57,610 nt of DNA, from NCBI RefSeq assembly GCF_000262465.1, contig NZ_CM001489.1, positions 3,113,675 through 3,171,284 of the forward strand. Reading direction: 5' to 3'. The position numbers were made by a program, and so were the translations under genes. The DNA is from Frankia sp. QA3 (GTDB taxonomy: Bacteria; Actinomycetota; Actinomycetes; Frankiales; Frankiaceae). Under the pieces are notes generated by a model. The model saw nothing but the letters and a program-made list of their open reading frames with translations. It did no database searches and had not been told where the DNA came from. Every line of letters starts with the position of its first letter. The first letter of the stretch is position 1. Positions 1-10,410 of the stretch are shown piece by piece.

Positions 1-608
1 ACGGCGGCGCTCTGCGCCAACCGCAGCGCGCCCGCCCCACCCGCGACGAGCAGCAGGGTCTGCCCCGCCGGCTGGGCCCGCAGGGTGAAATCGGCGGGCA
101 GGCCGGCCAGGTCGCCGCTGCCGTCGTCGACGGCGAACAGCATCCGGCCGGGTAGCTCGGCGAGTGTCGGGTCGGCGCACAGCCCGCGGTCGAGCGCGTC
201 GACGAGCGGGGCGATGTCACGGACGCCCGCGCCGGCGCGCCCCGACAGCGGGGAGCCGACGATGTTGCGGACCCGCTCGTGGGTGGCCGACGGCAGCAGC
301 CCGACCGACCGCGCCCGGGTGGCGAGCACCGCGGCGGCGCCGTCGGCGAGGCCGCGAAGCTGCACGTTTCCGCGGGAGGTCAGCTCCAAGTGGCCGTCGG
401 CGACATCCCGGGCGCACGCGGCGAGCATCCGCGCCGCGGCACCGTCGAGGGCTCCGCCGGGAATCCGCAGCCGGGCGAGTGCGCCGTCCGCGGCGGGATG
501 CGTCCGCAGCACGCCCGGGCAGGCGTCGTCGGCGCGCTCCCGCGGGCTGGTGGGCACCGGCGGAGCATACGTGCCCGGCCCGGTACCTGTCGGTTGATCG
601 TTGTCCAT
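1..608 (-). CDS. cobG: CobG-like precorrin-3B synthase, N-terminal part
   Basis: The frame reads leftward from an ATG at 608 and is still open at the window edge, so only about 200 N-terminal residues are present. It carries the ferredoxin-like half-domain of nitrite/sulfite reductases: DACPGVLRTHPAADGALARL near the start and LELTSRGNVQLRGL near residue 75, followed by a segment with NIVGSPLSGRAG. In CobG this fold binds siroheme and an Fe-S cluster and carries out oxygen-dependent precorrin-3B formation in aerobic cobalamin synthesis. The cluster cysteines would lie outside the window. The divergent cobN supports cobG over an assimilatory sulfite reductase, but the missing C-terminus leaves some doubt. 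Confidence 0.78.
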   Translation of the reverse strand, partial: MDNDQPTGTGPGTYAPPVPTSPRERADDACPGVLRTHPAADGALARLRIPGGALDGAAARMLAACARDVADGHLELTSRGNVQLRGLADGAAAVLATRARSVGLLPSATHERVRNIVGSPLSGRAGAGVRDIAPLVDALDRGLCADPTLAELPGRMLFAVDDGSGDLAGLPADFTLRAQPAGQTLLLVAGGAGALRLAQSAA

Positions 609-649
609 GACGGTATCCGCACAGCGCTTGACACACCCGGCGCCCGCTC

Positions 650-775
650 TGCGATGGTGAGGCGGCCACGAGCGGCGCACGGCGAGGAAGTCCGGGGTGG
701 TCCGGCGCGGTCCCGGCGCCGTCAGTCGGGAGCGGGGGCCGCCCGGCTCCGGCCGGCTGACGCGGGGCGCCCAAC
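650..775 (+). promoter_or_regulatory. Probable cobalamin riboswitch in the cobN leader
   Basis: The leader between cobG and cobN contains GAGGAAGTCCGG at 684-695, then TCCGGCGCGGTCCCGG at 701-716 and GGGAGCGGGGGCC at 728-740. Spacing and order resemble the core of actinobacterial cobalamin riboswitches (GAGGAAGCCGGTG, ATCCGGCGCGGTCCCG, then a CCACTG-like box). The box that normally reads GCCACTGT is here GGCGCCGTC, so the match is imperfect. It ends just upstream of the GGGAAAGG ribosome-binding site at 779-786. The exact boundaries and the expression platform were not resolved by eye. Confidence 0.55.
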
Positions 776-793
776 CCCGGGAAAGGCAGCACC

Positions 794-3700
794 ATGACCC
801 CCGCCCCCAGCACGCCGTCCGAGCTCACCATCGAGGGCGAGCTCGACGCCGTCGTCCTGCTGCTGTCGACGTCCGACACCGATCTGCTCTCCGCGCGGGC
901 CAGCGGCGCCCGCTACCGGCTCGGCAACCCGGCCCGCCTCGACGTCACCGACCTCGACGAGCTGACCGACGGCGCCGACGTGGTCGTCGTACGCATCCTC
1001 GGCGGGCGGCGGATGTGGGAGGAGGGCCTGGCCGCCCTGCTCGCCGGGCCGCGGCCGGTGGTCGTCCTCGGCGGCGAGCGGGCCCCGGACGCGGAGCTCA
1101 TGGCGATCTCCACGGTGCCGGCGGGCATCTGCGCCGAGGCGCACGCCTACCTGGCCGAGGGCGGCCCGGCCAACCTCGGCGAGCTGCACCGGTTCCTCGC
1201 CGACACGCTGCTGCTCACCGGCGGCGGGTTCGCCCCGCCGGTGACGACGCCGGCCTGGGGCGTGCTCGACCGGCCCACCGCCGCGGCCCGACCGGTGCAG
1301 GCACCGGCACCCGCGGCAGGCGGCCAGGGGACTCCGGCCGGCCAGGGGGCTCCGGCCAGCCAGGGGGCACCGGCCGGCCAGGGTGCACCGGCCGGCCAGG
1401 CCGGCCCGGTGATCGGGGTGTTGTACTACCGGGCGCATCACGTCGCCGGCAACACGGCGTTCGTCGAGGAGCTGTGCGCCGCGGTCGAGCGGGCCGGCGG
1501 CGCGGCGCTGCCGGTGTACTGCGCGTCGCTGCGCACCGCCGAGTCGGAACTGCTCGCCACCCTCGGCCGGGCCGATGCGCTGGTCGTCACGGTGCTCGCC
1601 GCGGGCGGCAGCCAGCCGGCGCGGGCCGCCGCCGGCGGGGACGACGAGGCGTGGGACGTCGGGGCGCTGGCGGCGCTGGACATCCCGATCCTGCAGGGGC
1701 TGTGCCTGACCAGCGCCCGCGCGGACTGGGCGGACTCCGACGACGGCCTGTCGCCGCTGGACGCCGCCACCCAGGTCGCGATCCCCGAGTTCGACGGCCG
1801 CCTGATCACCGTGCCGTTCTCCTTCAAGGAGGTCGACGCCGACGGGCTGACCAGCTACGTCGCCGACCCCGAGCGGGCCGACCGGGTCGCCGGCATCGCG
1901 GTCGCACACGGCCGGCTGCGCCACGTCGCGCCGGCCGGGCGGCGGGTGGCGCTGATGCTGTCGGCGTACCCGACGAAGCACTCCCGGATCGGCAACGCCG
2001 TGGGCCTCGACACCCCGGCGAGCACCGTGCGGCTGCTGCGGGCGATGCGCGACGCCGGCTACGACGTCGGCCCCGACGACGGCCCGGACGCCCTGCCGGG
2101 GGTCGCCGCGCAGGACGGCGACGCCCTCATCCACGCGATCATCGCGGCCGGCGGGCAGGACCCGGCGTGGCTCACCGCGGGCCAGCTCGCCAGCAACCCG
2201 GTGCGGATCTCCGCGGCCGACTACCGGGCCTGGTACGACACGCTGCCCGCCGACCTGCGGGCCGGCGTCGAACGGCACTGGGGGCCGCCGCCGGGCGAGC
2301 TGTACGTCGACCGCTCCCGCGACCCGGACGGCGAGATCGTCCTCGCCGCGCTGCGCGCCGGCAACGTCGTGCTGCTGGTCCAGCCGCCGCGCGGCTTCGG
2401 GGAGAACCCTGTCGCGATCTACCACGACCCGGACCTGGCGCCCAGCCACCACTACCTGGCCGCCTACCGCTGGCTCGCCGCCCCGCCCGCCGCCGGCGGG
2501 TTCGGCGCGCACGCCGTCGTCCACCTCGGCAAGCACGGCACGCTGGAGTGGCTGCCCGGCAAGACGGTGGGGATGAGCGCGTCCTGCCCGACGGACGCGG
2601 CCCTCGGCGACCTGCCGCTGATCTACCCGTTCCTCGTCAACGACCCGGGCGAGGGCACCCAGGCGAAGCGGCGGGCGCACGCCACCCTGGTCGACCATCT
2701 CGTCCCGCCGATGGCGCGGGCGGAGAGCTACGGCGATCTGGCCCGCCTCGAGCAGCTCCTCGACGAGCACGCCTCGATCGCGGCGATGGACCCGGCGAAG
2801 CTGCCGGCGATCCGCGCCCAGATCTGGACGCTGATCCAGGCCGCTCGGCTCGACCACGACCTGGGCCTGGCCGACCGCCCGCACGACGCCGAGTTCGACG
2901 ACTTCCTGCTGCACGTCGACGGCTGGCTGTGCGAGGTCAAGGACGCGCAGATCCGCGACGGCCTGCACGTGCTCGGCGTCGCCCCGGCCGGCGAGGCGCG
3001 GGTCAACCTGGTCCTCGCGATGCTGCGCGCCCGCCAGATGTGGGGCGGCCAGCGGACGCTGCCGGGGCTGCGCGAGGCCCTGGGCCTCGCCGAGGACGAC
3101 ACGGCCCCCCGCGGGGACGTCGACGCCGCCGAACGCACCGCGCTCGCCCTGGTCACGGCGATGGAGGACCGCGGCTGGGAGCCCGATGCCGTCCCCGCCG
3201 CCCTCGACGCCGTCCTGCCCCCCGCGACCCGCCCCACGGCCGCGGCGGACCCCACGGCCGCGGCGGACCCCACGGCCGCGGTGGACCCCGGCTCCGGGGA
3301 CGGCCCGGACCCGGGCGCGGATCCGGATGCGCGGCGGGAGGCGGTCGGCGCGGTGCTGCGCTTCGCCGCCACCGAGATCGTGCCGCGGCTCGACCGGACC
3401 ACCGACGAGATCACGAGCGTCCTGCACGCCCTCGACGGCGGCTACGTCCCGGCCGGCCCCAGCGGCTCCCCGCTGCGTGGCCTGGTCAACGTGCTGCCCA
3501 CCGGCCGCAACTTCTACTCCGTCGACCCGAAGGCGGTCCCCAGCCGGTTGGCGTGGGAGACCGGCCAGGCGATGGCGACGTCGCTGCTGGAGCGCTACCG
3601 GGCCGACACCGGCGACTGGCCGCGGTCCGTCGGGCTGTCGGTCTGGGGCACCAGCGCGATGCGCACGTCCGGCGACGACGTCGCCGAGGTGCTTGCCCTG

Positions 3701-4705
3701 CTGGGCATCCGGCCCGTCTGGGACGACGCGTCGCGCCGGGTCAGCGGGCTGGAACCGATCGGCCTGGCCGAGCTCGGCCGCCCCCGCATCGACGTGACCG
3801 TGCGCATCAGCGGCTTCTTCCGCGACGCGTTCCCGCACGTGGTCGCGATGCTCGACGACGCGGTGCGGATGGCCGCCGGCCTCGACGAACCCGACGCCGA
3901 CAACCACGTCCGCGCCCACGCCCGCGCGGACCTGGCGACCCACGGCGACGAGCGGCGGGCGACGCTGCGCATCTTCGGGTCGAAGCCCGGGGCCTACGGC
4001 GCCGGGCTGCTGCCACTGATCGACAGCCGCAACTGGCGCGACGACGCCGACCTCGCCGAGGTCTACGCCACCTGGGGCGGCTACGCCTACGGACGCGGCG
4101 TCGACGGCACCCCCGCCCGCGCGGACATGGAGGCCGCCTACCGGCGCATCGCGGTGGCCGCGAAGAACGTCGACACCCGCGAGCACGACATCGCCGACTC
4201 CGACGACTACTTCCAGTACCACGGCGGGATGGTCGCGACGGTGCGGGCGCTGACCGGCCGGGCCCCCGCCGCCTACATCGGCGACAGCACCCGGCCCGAG
4301 GCCGTGCGCACCCGGACGCTGACCGAGGAGACCTCCCGGGTCTTTCGCGCCCGGGTGGTGAACCCCCGCTGGCTGGCGGCGATGCGCCGGCACGGGTACA
4401 AGGGGGCCTTCGAGATGGCCGCCACCGTCGACTACCTGTTCGGCTACGACGCCACCGCCGGCGTCGTGGCGGACTGGATGTACGAGCGGCTCGCCGCGAC
4501 CTACGCCCTCGACGCCGACAGCCAGAAGTTCTTCACCGAGTCCAACCCCTGGGCGCTGCACGGCATCACCGAACGGCTGCTGGAGGCCGCCGCCCGGGGC
4601 CTGTGGCAGCATCCCGAGCCCGCCACCCTCGACGCCCTGCAGGAGCTCTACCTTCGCACCGAAGGCGACCTGGAGGACGGCCCCTCGGGCGCCGGGCCGG
4701 CCTGA
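794..4705 (+). CDS. cobN: Cobaltochelatase subunit CobN
   Basis: This is the large subunit of the ATP-dependent cobalt chelatase that inserts Co2+ into hydrogenobyrinic acid a,c-diamide, in the cytoplasm, with CobS and CobT or their Mg-chelatase-type equivalents. The product has 1303 residues, slightly longer than usual. Typical CobN/ChlH motifs are QPPRGFGENP near residue 530, HLGKHGTLEWLPGK near 577 and a PLIYPFLVNDPGEGTQAKRR segment near 613. Two low-complexity insertions account for the extra length: a GQGAPA-type repeat at about 175-197 and an Ala/Pro/Asp stretch at about 812-849. The ATG at 794 follows GGGAAAGG. The upstream riboswitch-like leader implies repression by cobalamin. Confidence 0.93.
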   Translation: MTPAPSTPSELTIEGELDAVVLLLSTSDTDLLSARASGARYRLGNPARLDVTDLDELTDGADVVVVRILGGRRMWEEGLAALLAGPRPVVVLGGERAPDAELMAISTVPAGICAEAHAYLAEGGPANLGELHRFLADTLLLTGGGFAPPVTTPAWGVLDRPTAAARPVQAPAPAAGGQGTPAGQGAPASQGAPAGQGAPAGQAGPVIGVLYYRAHHVAGNTAFVEELCAAVERAGGAALPVYCASLRTAESELLATLGRADALVVTVLAAGGSQPARAAAGGDDEAWDVGALAALDIPILQGLCLTSARADWADSDDGLSPLDAATQVAIPEFDGRLITVPFSFKEVDADGLTSYVADPERADRVAGIAVAHGRLRHVAPAGRRVALMLSAYPTKHSRIGNAVGLDTPASTVRLLRAMRDAGYDVGPDDGPDALPGVAAQDGDALIHAIIAAGGQDPAWLTAGQLASNPVRISAADYRAWYDTLPADLRAGVERHWGPPPGELYVDRSRDPDGEIVLAALRAGNVVLLVQPPRGFGENPVAIYHDPDLAPSHHYLAAYRWLAAPPAAGGFGAHAVVHLGKHGTLEWLPGKTVGMSASCPTDAALGDLPLIYPFLVNDPGEGTQAKRRAHATLVDHLVPPMARAESYGDLARLEQLLDEHASIAAMDPAKLPAIRAQIWTLIQAARLDHDLGLADRPHDAEFDDFLLHVDGWLCEVKDAQIRDGLHVLGVAPAGEARVNLVLAMLRARQMWGGQRTLPGLREALGLAEDDTAPRGDVDAAERTALALVTAMEDRGWEPDAVPAALDAVLPPATRPTAAADPTAAADPTAAVDPGSGDGPDPGADPDARREAVGAVLRFAATEIVPRLDRTTDEITSVLHALDGGYVPAGPSGSPLRGLVNVLPTGRNFYSVDPKAVPSRLAWETGQAMATSLLERYRADTGDWPRSVGLSVWGTSAMRTSGDDVAEVLALLGIRPVWDDASRRVSGLEPIGLAELGRPRIDVTVRISGFFRDAFPHVVAMLDDAVRMAAGLDEPDADNHVRAHARADLATHGDERRATLRIFGSKPGAYGAGLLPLIDSRNWRDDADLAEVYATWGGYAYGRGVDGTPARADMEAAYRRIAVAAKNVDTREHDIADSDDYFQYHGGMVATVRALTGRAPAAYIGDSTRPEAVRTRTLTEETSRVFRARVVNPRWLAAMRRHGYKGAFEMAATVDYLFGYDATAGVVADWMYERLAATYALDADSQKFFTESNPWALHGITERLLEAAARGLWQHPEPATLDALQELYLRTEGDLEDGPSGAGPA

Positions 4706-4910
4706 CCCGATCGGGCCGGGCCGGGCCGCCCGCACCGGGCGGACCAGCGGTACCCCCGTCCGGGGCCGTTCGGCCACCCGCCGGATGTGCCGAATGGCAT
4801 GTCGGGAGCCGTCGAGGGCCTTGTCAGCCTTGGTGTCCCGGTTCGGACCGGGCCGGCGGGCCCTGGTCCGGACGGGCCCGGGAGGGGACAAGCAGGCCAG
4901 ATCCGGGAAA

Positions 4911-5865
4911 ATGTCCAAGGTGCGGACGACACTTCTGCTCGTGGGGGACGAGGCCGCCCTGCGGCGTGACCTGGTACCCGCCCTGCTCGGTGAGGGTTAC
5001 GGCGTCGACACGGCCGGAACCGGAGAGCAGGCCCTCGCCCTGCTCGCCGCGCGAGGCGCGCATCTGGTCCTGACCTGCCTGCCGCTGGCCACCGACGCCG
5101 CTGCGCCCACTCTGCCCGACGGCCTCGCCGGCCTGGCCGGCCTGGCCGGCCCCGAGTTCGACCGGCCGACGTTCGACCGGCCGACGTTCGACCGACTGGA
5201 GTTCGACCGACTGGACCTGGACACGCCCTGGCTGGACGAGCTCGTGTTCGGCCCGGCGGGCGATGACCGGTCGGCTCCGGACAGCGCGGGTCCGGCGGCC
5301 CCGATGGAAGGGTTGGAGTTCTGCCGCCGGCTGCGGGCCGCCGGCGACGTCCCCCTCGTCGTCGTCGCCGACCGGCTGGACCCGACCGGCGTCGTCGCGG
5401 CCCTGGAGGCCGGTGCCGACGACTACGTCACCGCTCCCCCGGTCACCCCGGAGGTGCTGGCGAGGCTGCGGGCCCTGCTGCGCCGCGTCCATCCGGGGCA
5501 GGCGACGGCGAGCGCGCTGAGCGTCGGCGACCTGCAGATCCGGCCGGCCGAGGGGGTCGTCAGCCGGCGCGGCGAGGACCAGCACCTGACCCGCACCGAG
5601 TTCCGGCTGCTGTGCGAGCTGGCCGTGGCGGGCGGCCGGGCCGTCACCCGCAAGCAGCTGCTGGAACGGATCTGGGGCTACGACTACTTCGGCGGGGCGC
5701 GGATGCTCGACGTCCACGTCCGCCGGCTGCGCCGCAAGGTGGAGGCGGATCCGTCCGCCCCGACCCACATCCTCACCGTGCGCGGCATCGGCTACCGCGT
5801 CTGCTCGGCCACGGCGCCGGCCCCGGCCTCGGCAGTCCCGACCCGGCCGTCCCCGGGCGTGCTGG

Positions 5866-5876
<11 letters not shown>
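4911..5876 (+). CDS. Atypical OmpR/PhoB-type response regulator with interrupted receiver
   Basis: The 321-residue product has a clear C-terminal winged-helix DNA-binding domain (about residues 205-305) with [29 protein letters not shown] and the [11 protein letters not shown] recognition helix. The receiver is unusual. The strand that normally ends in the phosphoacceptor Asp reads HLVLTCLPL (about 53-60), the usual acidic pair is VGDE, and the Lys of the KP motif is replaced (VTAPP). About 70 residues with tandem FDRPTFDR units lie between that strand and the [11 protein letters not shown] helix. It is therefore probably not controlled by classical phosphorylation. The start was chosen where receiver similarity begins; the GGGA upstream is close to the ATG. 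Its 3' end overlaps the convergent reductase by 11 bp. Confidence 0.85.
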
Positions 5877-6842
<966 letters not shown>

Positions 6843-6843
<1 letters not shown>

Positions 6844-7445
6844 CAGCGGTCGATCCTCTCCTGGTAGGCGGCGATCTTGGTGTCGATGGCGACGAGGTTG
6901 CGCTGGACCTCGTCGAGGCGCTCCAGCACCCGGCGGCGATGCTCGGTGAGCAGCGCCAGCCGCTCGGCCTCGTTGCCCTCGCCCGCGCCGGCCAGCCGCG
7001 CGTAGCGGGCCATCTCCCGGATCGGCATGCCGGTCAGGCGCAGCCGGGTCAGGAACGTGACCCAGCGGATGTCGTCGGCGGTGTAGCGACGGTGGTGCGA
7101 CGTGGCCCGGGCGACCGGGTCGCGCATCAGCCCCGCGCGCTCGTAGTAGCGCAGTGTGTGGGTACTGACCCCGGTGGCCGCGGCGGCCTCGGCGATCGTC
7201 AGGGTGCCGGCGCCGTCCTCGCCCGCCAGCAGGTCGAACACCGGCTCGCCGCAGGCCGCGTGGACCGAGTCACCCGCCTCGACCAGCCCAGTCATGTCCG
7301 AGCGCGGCGGAGTCGATCGCGGCGGGACCTGGCGAGGCGGGACCTGGCGAGGCGGGACCTGCCGGGACGAGGCTTGGCGGGGCGAGGCCGGGCGGGGCGG
7401 GATGGTCGGGCTGGACGTCGTCGCGGGTGCTTCGAGCGTGGCCAT
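6843..7445 (-). CDS. MerR-family transcriptional regulator
   Basis: The 200-residue product has a MerR DNA-binding domain at about 82-150: [26 protein letters not shown], then a wing with [17 protein letters not shown] coiled-coil dimerisation helix follows ([17 protein letters not shown]). No clustered Cys typical of metal sensors is seen, so a small-molecule or redox ligand is likely. The first 50 residues are a Pro/Arg/Gln-rich extension containing three RQVPP units. A GTG start at 7295 would remove most of it, so the start at 7445 is uncertain. It is coupled to the aldo/keto reductase downstream. Confidence 0.85.
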
Positions 7446-7517
7446 GGCTCCACGCTAGGACTTGGAGCGCACACGAAGTCAAAAGGCTCGCGATTCGCCT
7501 CGGGGCGACGCGGACGG

Positions 7518-9122
7518 TCAGGGTCGGGCGCGGCCGGCGGGGTCGAGCAGGTCGGTTCCCCGCAGCGGCGCGGCCACGAGGCCGGCGAGGTAGCGGTCGG
7601 GTCGAACGAGCGCGATCGGGAGCGGCCGGCGGGTGCGCAGCGCGCGCAGCAGCGTGCCGTCGAGGTCCTCGACCGCCGGGCAGGAGACGTCGCTGACGGC
7701 CCGCAGCCCGCCGGGGGCGACGACGGTGAGCGCGGTGGCGGCCCGCCGGTCGACCCAGTCCCGCGCGGCGGGGTCCATCCCGGCGGTCGGGTCGATCCCG
7801 CGGCCGATCAGCGTCCAGCCGTCGGTGAGCAGGTCGTCGAGGCGGACGATGCGGCCGTCGCGGGTGCGCAGCCGCGGGTTCGGCAGGATCCGCCCGGCGG
7901 CGGGGCGGGTGCCGGCGACGCCGCGGGGCAGCCGCGGCTGCGGCCGGGCCGCGCCGCCCCGAAGCGCGCGGCGCAGCCCGGGGGCGTGATCGAGGGTGAC
8001 CAGCACGGCCCGGGTGAGCCGGGACAGCCGCGGGTTCGTCGTCTGCACGACCCGGCCGACCCGCAGCGCCGCGGACGTCATAGCCTCGACGTGCGGCCGG
8101 CGTTCGCGTTCGTAGGCGTCGAGCAGCTCGTCGCCGGCGAGGCCGCCGACGACCTCGGCGAGCCGCCAGGACAGCGCGGCGGCGTCGCGCAGCCCGGCTC
8201 CCAGGCCCTGCCCGGCGAACGGCGGCATGCTGTGCGCGGCGTCCCCGGCGAGCAGGACGCGCCCGACCCGCCAGCGCGCCGCCGCGCGGGCGTGGAACGT
8301 GTAGACGGCGGTGCGCACCACCCGCACCGTGTCCGGGTCCACCCAGTCGCGCAGCAGCGCGCGGACGCCGTCGGCCTCGGCCATCCGCGCCGGGTCCTCC
8401 CCGGGAAGCAGCATCCACTCCCAGCGGTGCCCACCGGGCATCGGCATGGTAACCGCGGGGCGCCGCGGGTCGCAGACGAACGAGAAGTACGGCAGGTGCG
8501 CCAGCGGCGTCGGCGTCTCGACGTCCACGACCAGCCAGGGCTGGGTGAAGGTCGACCCGGCGTAGTCGACGCCGAGCATGCCGCGCACGGGGCTCGAGGC
8601 GCCGTCGCAGCCGACCACCCACCGGGCCCGCAGCCGGCTGCCGTCGTCCAGCTCGACGGTGACCGGGCCGGACCGGCCGTCCGGATCGCCCGCGCCGGCC
8701 GGCTCGCCGTCCTGGTGCAGCGCGGTCACCGACCGGCCCAGATGCACGGTGACGCCGGGCAGGGTGGCGATGCCGGCGCGCAGATCACGCTCGAACGACG
8801 GCTGGTGGAAGAACGCCGCGACCGGGGTGCCGAGCTCGCTCTCCCCGAGGCCGAGCTCGATGAGCACGCGCCGGTTCGGCCCGAGGATGGCGCTGCGGCC
8901 GCTGGCGTGCACCCGGTCGAGGAAGCCGGCCAGGCCGGGCAGCCCGACCAGCAGCCGCAGCGTCTCCTCGTCGAGGCCCACCGCCCGGGGCAGCGGGAAG
9001 GGTTCCTTCTGCGGTTCGACGACGCCGACCGACAGGCCGCGCCGGCCGAGCATCGCCGCCAGCACCGCGCCGACCGGCCCGTAGCCGACCACCAGCACAT
9101 CCAGCACCGCGTCCTCCGTCAT
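7518..9122 (-). CDS. FAD-dependent aromatic hydroxylase-like monooxygenase
   Basis: A 534-residue class A flavoprotein monooxygenase of the MhpA / 3-(3-hydroxyphenyl)propionate hydroxylase type. It has the N-terminal dinucleotide fold with GYGPVG (residues 13-18), the DG motif GCDGASSPVRG, and the GD motif RVLLAGDAAHSMPPFAGQG near residue 287. The C-terminal thioredoxin-like region (ILPNPRLRTRDG, DGWTLIGRG) is retained. The ATG at 9122 has GGAGG eight to nine bases upstream. A perfect dyad lies about 20 bp upstream of the start. Probably hydroxylates a phenolic compound or tailors a polyketide; no neighbouring catabolic genes settle this. Confidence 0.88.
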   Translation of the reverse strand: MTEDAVLDVLVVGYGPVGAVLAAMLGRRGLSVGVVEPQKEPFPLPRAVGLDEETLRLLVGLPGLAGFLDRVHASGRSAILGPNRRVLIELGLGESELGTPVAAFFHQPSFERDLRAGIATLPGVTVHLGRSVTALHQDGEPAGAGDPDGRSGPVTVELDDGSRLRARWVVGCDGASSPVRGMLGVDYAGSTFTQPWLVVDVETPTPLAHLPYFSFVCDPRRPAVTMPMPGGHRWEWMLLPGEDPARMAEADGVRALLRDWVDPDTVRVVRTAVYTFHARAAARWRVGRVLLAGDAAHSMPPFAGQGLGAGLRDAAALSWRLAEVVGGLAGDELLDAYERERRPHVEAMTSAALRVGRVVQTTNPRLSRLTRAVLVTLDHAPGLRRALRGGAARPQPRLPRGVAGTRPAAGRILPNPRLRTRDGRIVRLDDLLTDGWTLIGRGIDPTAGMDPAARDWVDRRAATALTVVAPGGLRAVSDVSCPAVEDLDGTLLRALRTRRPLPIALVRPDRYLAGLVAAPLRGTDLLDPAGRARP

Positions 9123-9142
9123 CGCACGCTCCTCCACCTCGA

Positions 9143-9161
9143 CTTCTACCAACCGTAGAAG
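9143..9161. promoter_or_regulatory. Perfect inverted repeat upstream of the monooxygenase gene
   Basis: CTTCTAC-CAACC-GTAGAAG is a perfect 7-bp dyad with a 5-nt centre, AT-richer than its surroundings and 20 bp upstream of the ATG at 9122. Size and symmetry fit an operator for a dimeric repressor. The binding protein is unknown; the only nearby TetR gene (10411) has different candidate sites. Confidence 0.4.
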
Positions 9162-9301
9162 ATTCGAACGCGGAACGCCATGACTCTGGCGCCTTCCGTG
9201 ATGGCCTCGCTTTACGTGGCGGCCACTCCATCAAGGCGTTGGAGACAGCCCGGCTGCCGCACCAGTGCGCCGGATGCCCGGCCGTCGCAGCGCCACGCGG
9301 T

Positions 9302-10252
9302 TCAGCGGCCGGGTGAGCCGACAGACGAGGGGGCGACGCGCAGAACGGCGGACACCTCCGCGAGTGCCGCGACGGTGCGCCGTTGCTGGACGGCGTCGCC
9401 GATCGGCGAGACGAACAGGTCGGTGACCCCGGCCTCGGCGTAGCGGACGAGCTGGCGGGCCACCTCCGCGGTGTCGCCGACCACGGCGACGTCCGCCGGG
9501 CCGGCCGCGCCCTCCCGGTCGAGCACGGCCCGGTACTCCGGCACCCGCCCGGCCAGCCCGAACCGGTCGGCCACCGCCGCCCGCGCCGCGGCCGGGTCAC
9601 GGGTCACCGCCACGAGCACCCCGGCGACGATCCGGGGGCGGGGACGGCCCGCCGCCGCGGCCGCCGCGGTGATGCCCGGGACGACGTGCTCGGCGAGGGT
9701 ACGAGGGCCGGTCATCCAGGTCACGGTGCCGTCGGCAAGCTCACCCGCTACTCGCAGCATGGCGGGGCCGAGGGCGGCGAGCAGCACGGGCGGCGCCTGG
9801 GCGCCCGGCACGGACACCGCACCGACCGCCGTCCAGAACTCCCCGCGGTGGGTGACCTCCTCACTGCGGAGCAGGGGACGCAAGACCGTGAGGTACTCGC
9901 GCATCCGGCGGGCGGGACGGTCGGTCGCCAGACCGAACATCGCGTCGACCATGAACCCGATCCCGGCGCCGATACCCAGGGTGAACCGGTCGCCGAGCGC
10001 GGCCTGCACGCTGAGGGCCTGGCCGGCCAGCACCAGCGGATGACGCGCGGGCACGGGGAGCACGGCGGTGCCCAGCGCGATCTCGGGCACCCGGCTGCCC
10101 GCCAGGCCGAGCGTGGTCAGCGCGTCCCAGCCGAGCGCCTGCGTGAACCAGGCCGTGTCGAGGCCCGCCTCGGCGGCCGCCCGCACCTGCCCGACGATCT
10201 CCGGCAGGTCGGCCGGGCCCCGAACCTCGCCCACGGTTATGCCAATGCGCAT
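9302..10252 (-). CDS. LLM-class (luciferase-like) F420-dependent oxidoreductase
   Basis: A 316-residue TIM-barrel oxidoreductase of the bacterial luciferase-like superfamily. Typical segments are MRIGITVGEVRG at the start, AAEAGLDTAWFTQ, the VPARHPLVLAGQA loop, and the RFTLGIGAG strand. Actinobacterial members with this pattern usually use F420, though FMN cannot be excluded. The ATG at 10252 follows GGAGTGAC. The gene is divergent from the tetR-type gene at 10411 and the space between holds two operator-like sites, so it is the likely target of that repressor. Substrate unknown. Confidence 0.88.
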   Translation of the reverse strand: MRIGITVGEVRGPADLPEIVGQVRAAAEAGLDTAWFTQALGWDALTTLGLAGSRVPEIALGTAVLPVPARHPLVLAGQALSVQAALGDRFTLGIGAGIGFMVDAMFGLATDRPARRMREYLTVLRPLLRSEEVTHRGEFWTAVGAVSVPGAQAPPVLLAALGPAMLRVAGELADGTVTWMTGPRTLAEHVVPGITAAAAAAGRPRPRIVAGVLVAVTRDPAAARAAVADRFGLAGRVPEYRAVLDREGAAGPADVAVVGDTAEVARQLVRYAEAGVTDLFVSPIGDAVQQRRTVAALAEVSAVLRVAPSSVGSPGR

Positions 10253-10338
10253 GTCACTCCCTGTCCACACTCCGCGAGGTCCCGGCCTGACCGCCGGGAA
10301 AGCCCGGGGCGCGGCCGGACCGCGCTTCCACCCCCGAC

Positions 10339-10388
10339 CGGAGAACCTCTCCGTTTACCGGCGAGGCTAGAATACGGAGAACCTCTCC
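10339..10388. promoter_or_regulatory. Twin operator-like sites between divergent LLM and tetR genes
   Basis: CGGAGAACCTCTCC occurs at 10339-10352 and again at 10375-10388, start to start 36 bp. Each copy is itself a near-palindrome (GGAGA-ACC-TCTCC). A TAGAAT that fits a -10 element lies between them at 10368-10373. Two identical half-symmetric sites in the intergenic space of a divergent TetR/target pair is the usual arrangement for autoregulated repression. Confidence 0.6.
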
Positions 10389-10410
10389 ACTTGGCAACGG
10401 GAGTAATCCG

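Noticed and set aside
722..4918. Very long open frame antisense to cobN
   Set aside because: High GC at third positions keeps antisense frames open. The product is Gly/Arg/Val-rich without domains, and the sense strand encodes a full CobN.
6939..9158. Plus-strand 739-codon frame over the MerR and monooxygenase genes
   Set aside because: Composition is that of a shadow frame (Gly/Arg/Pro/Gln/Val-rich). The opposite strand has two recognised genes there.
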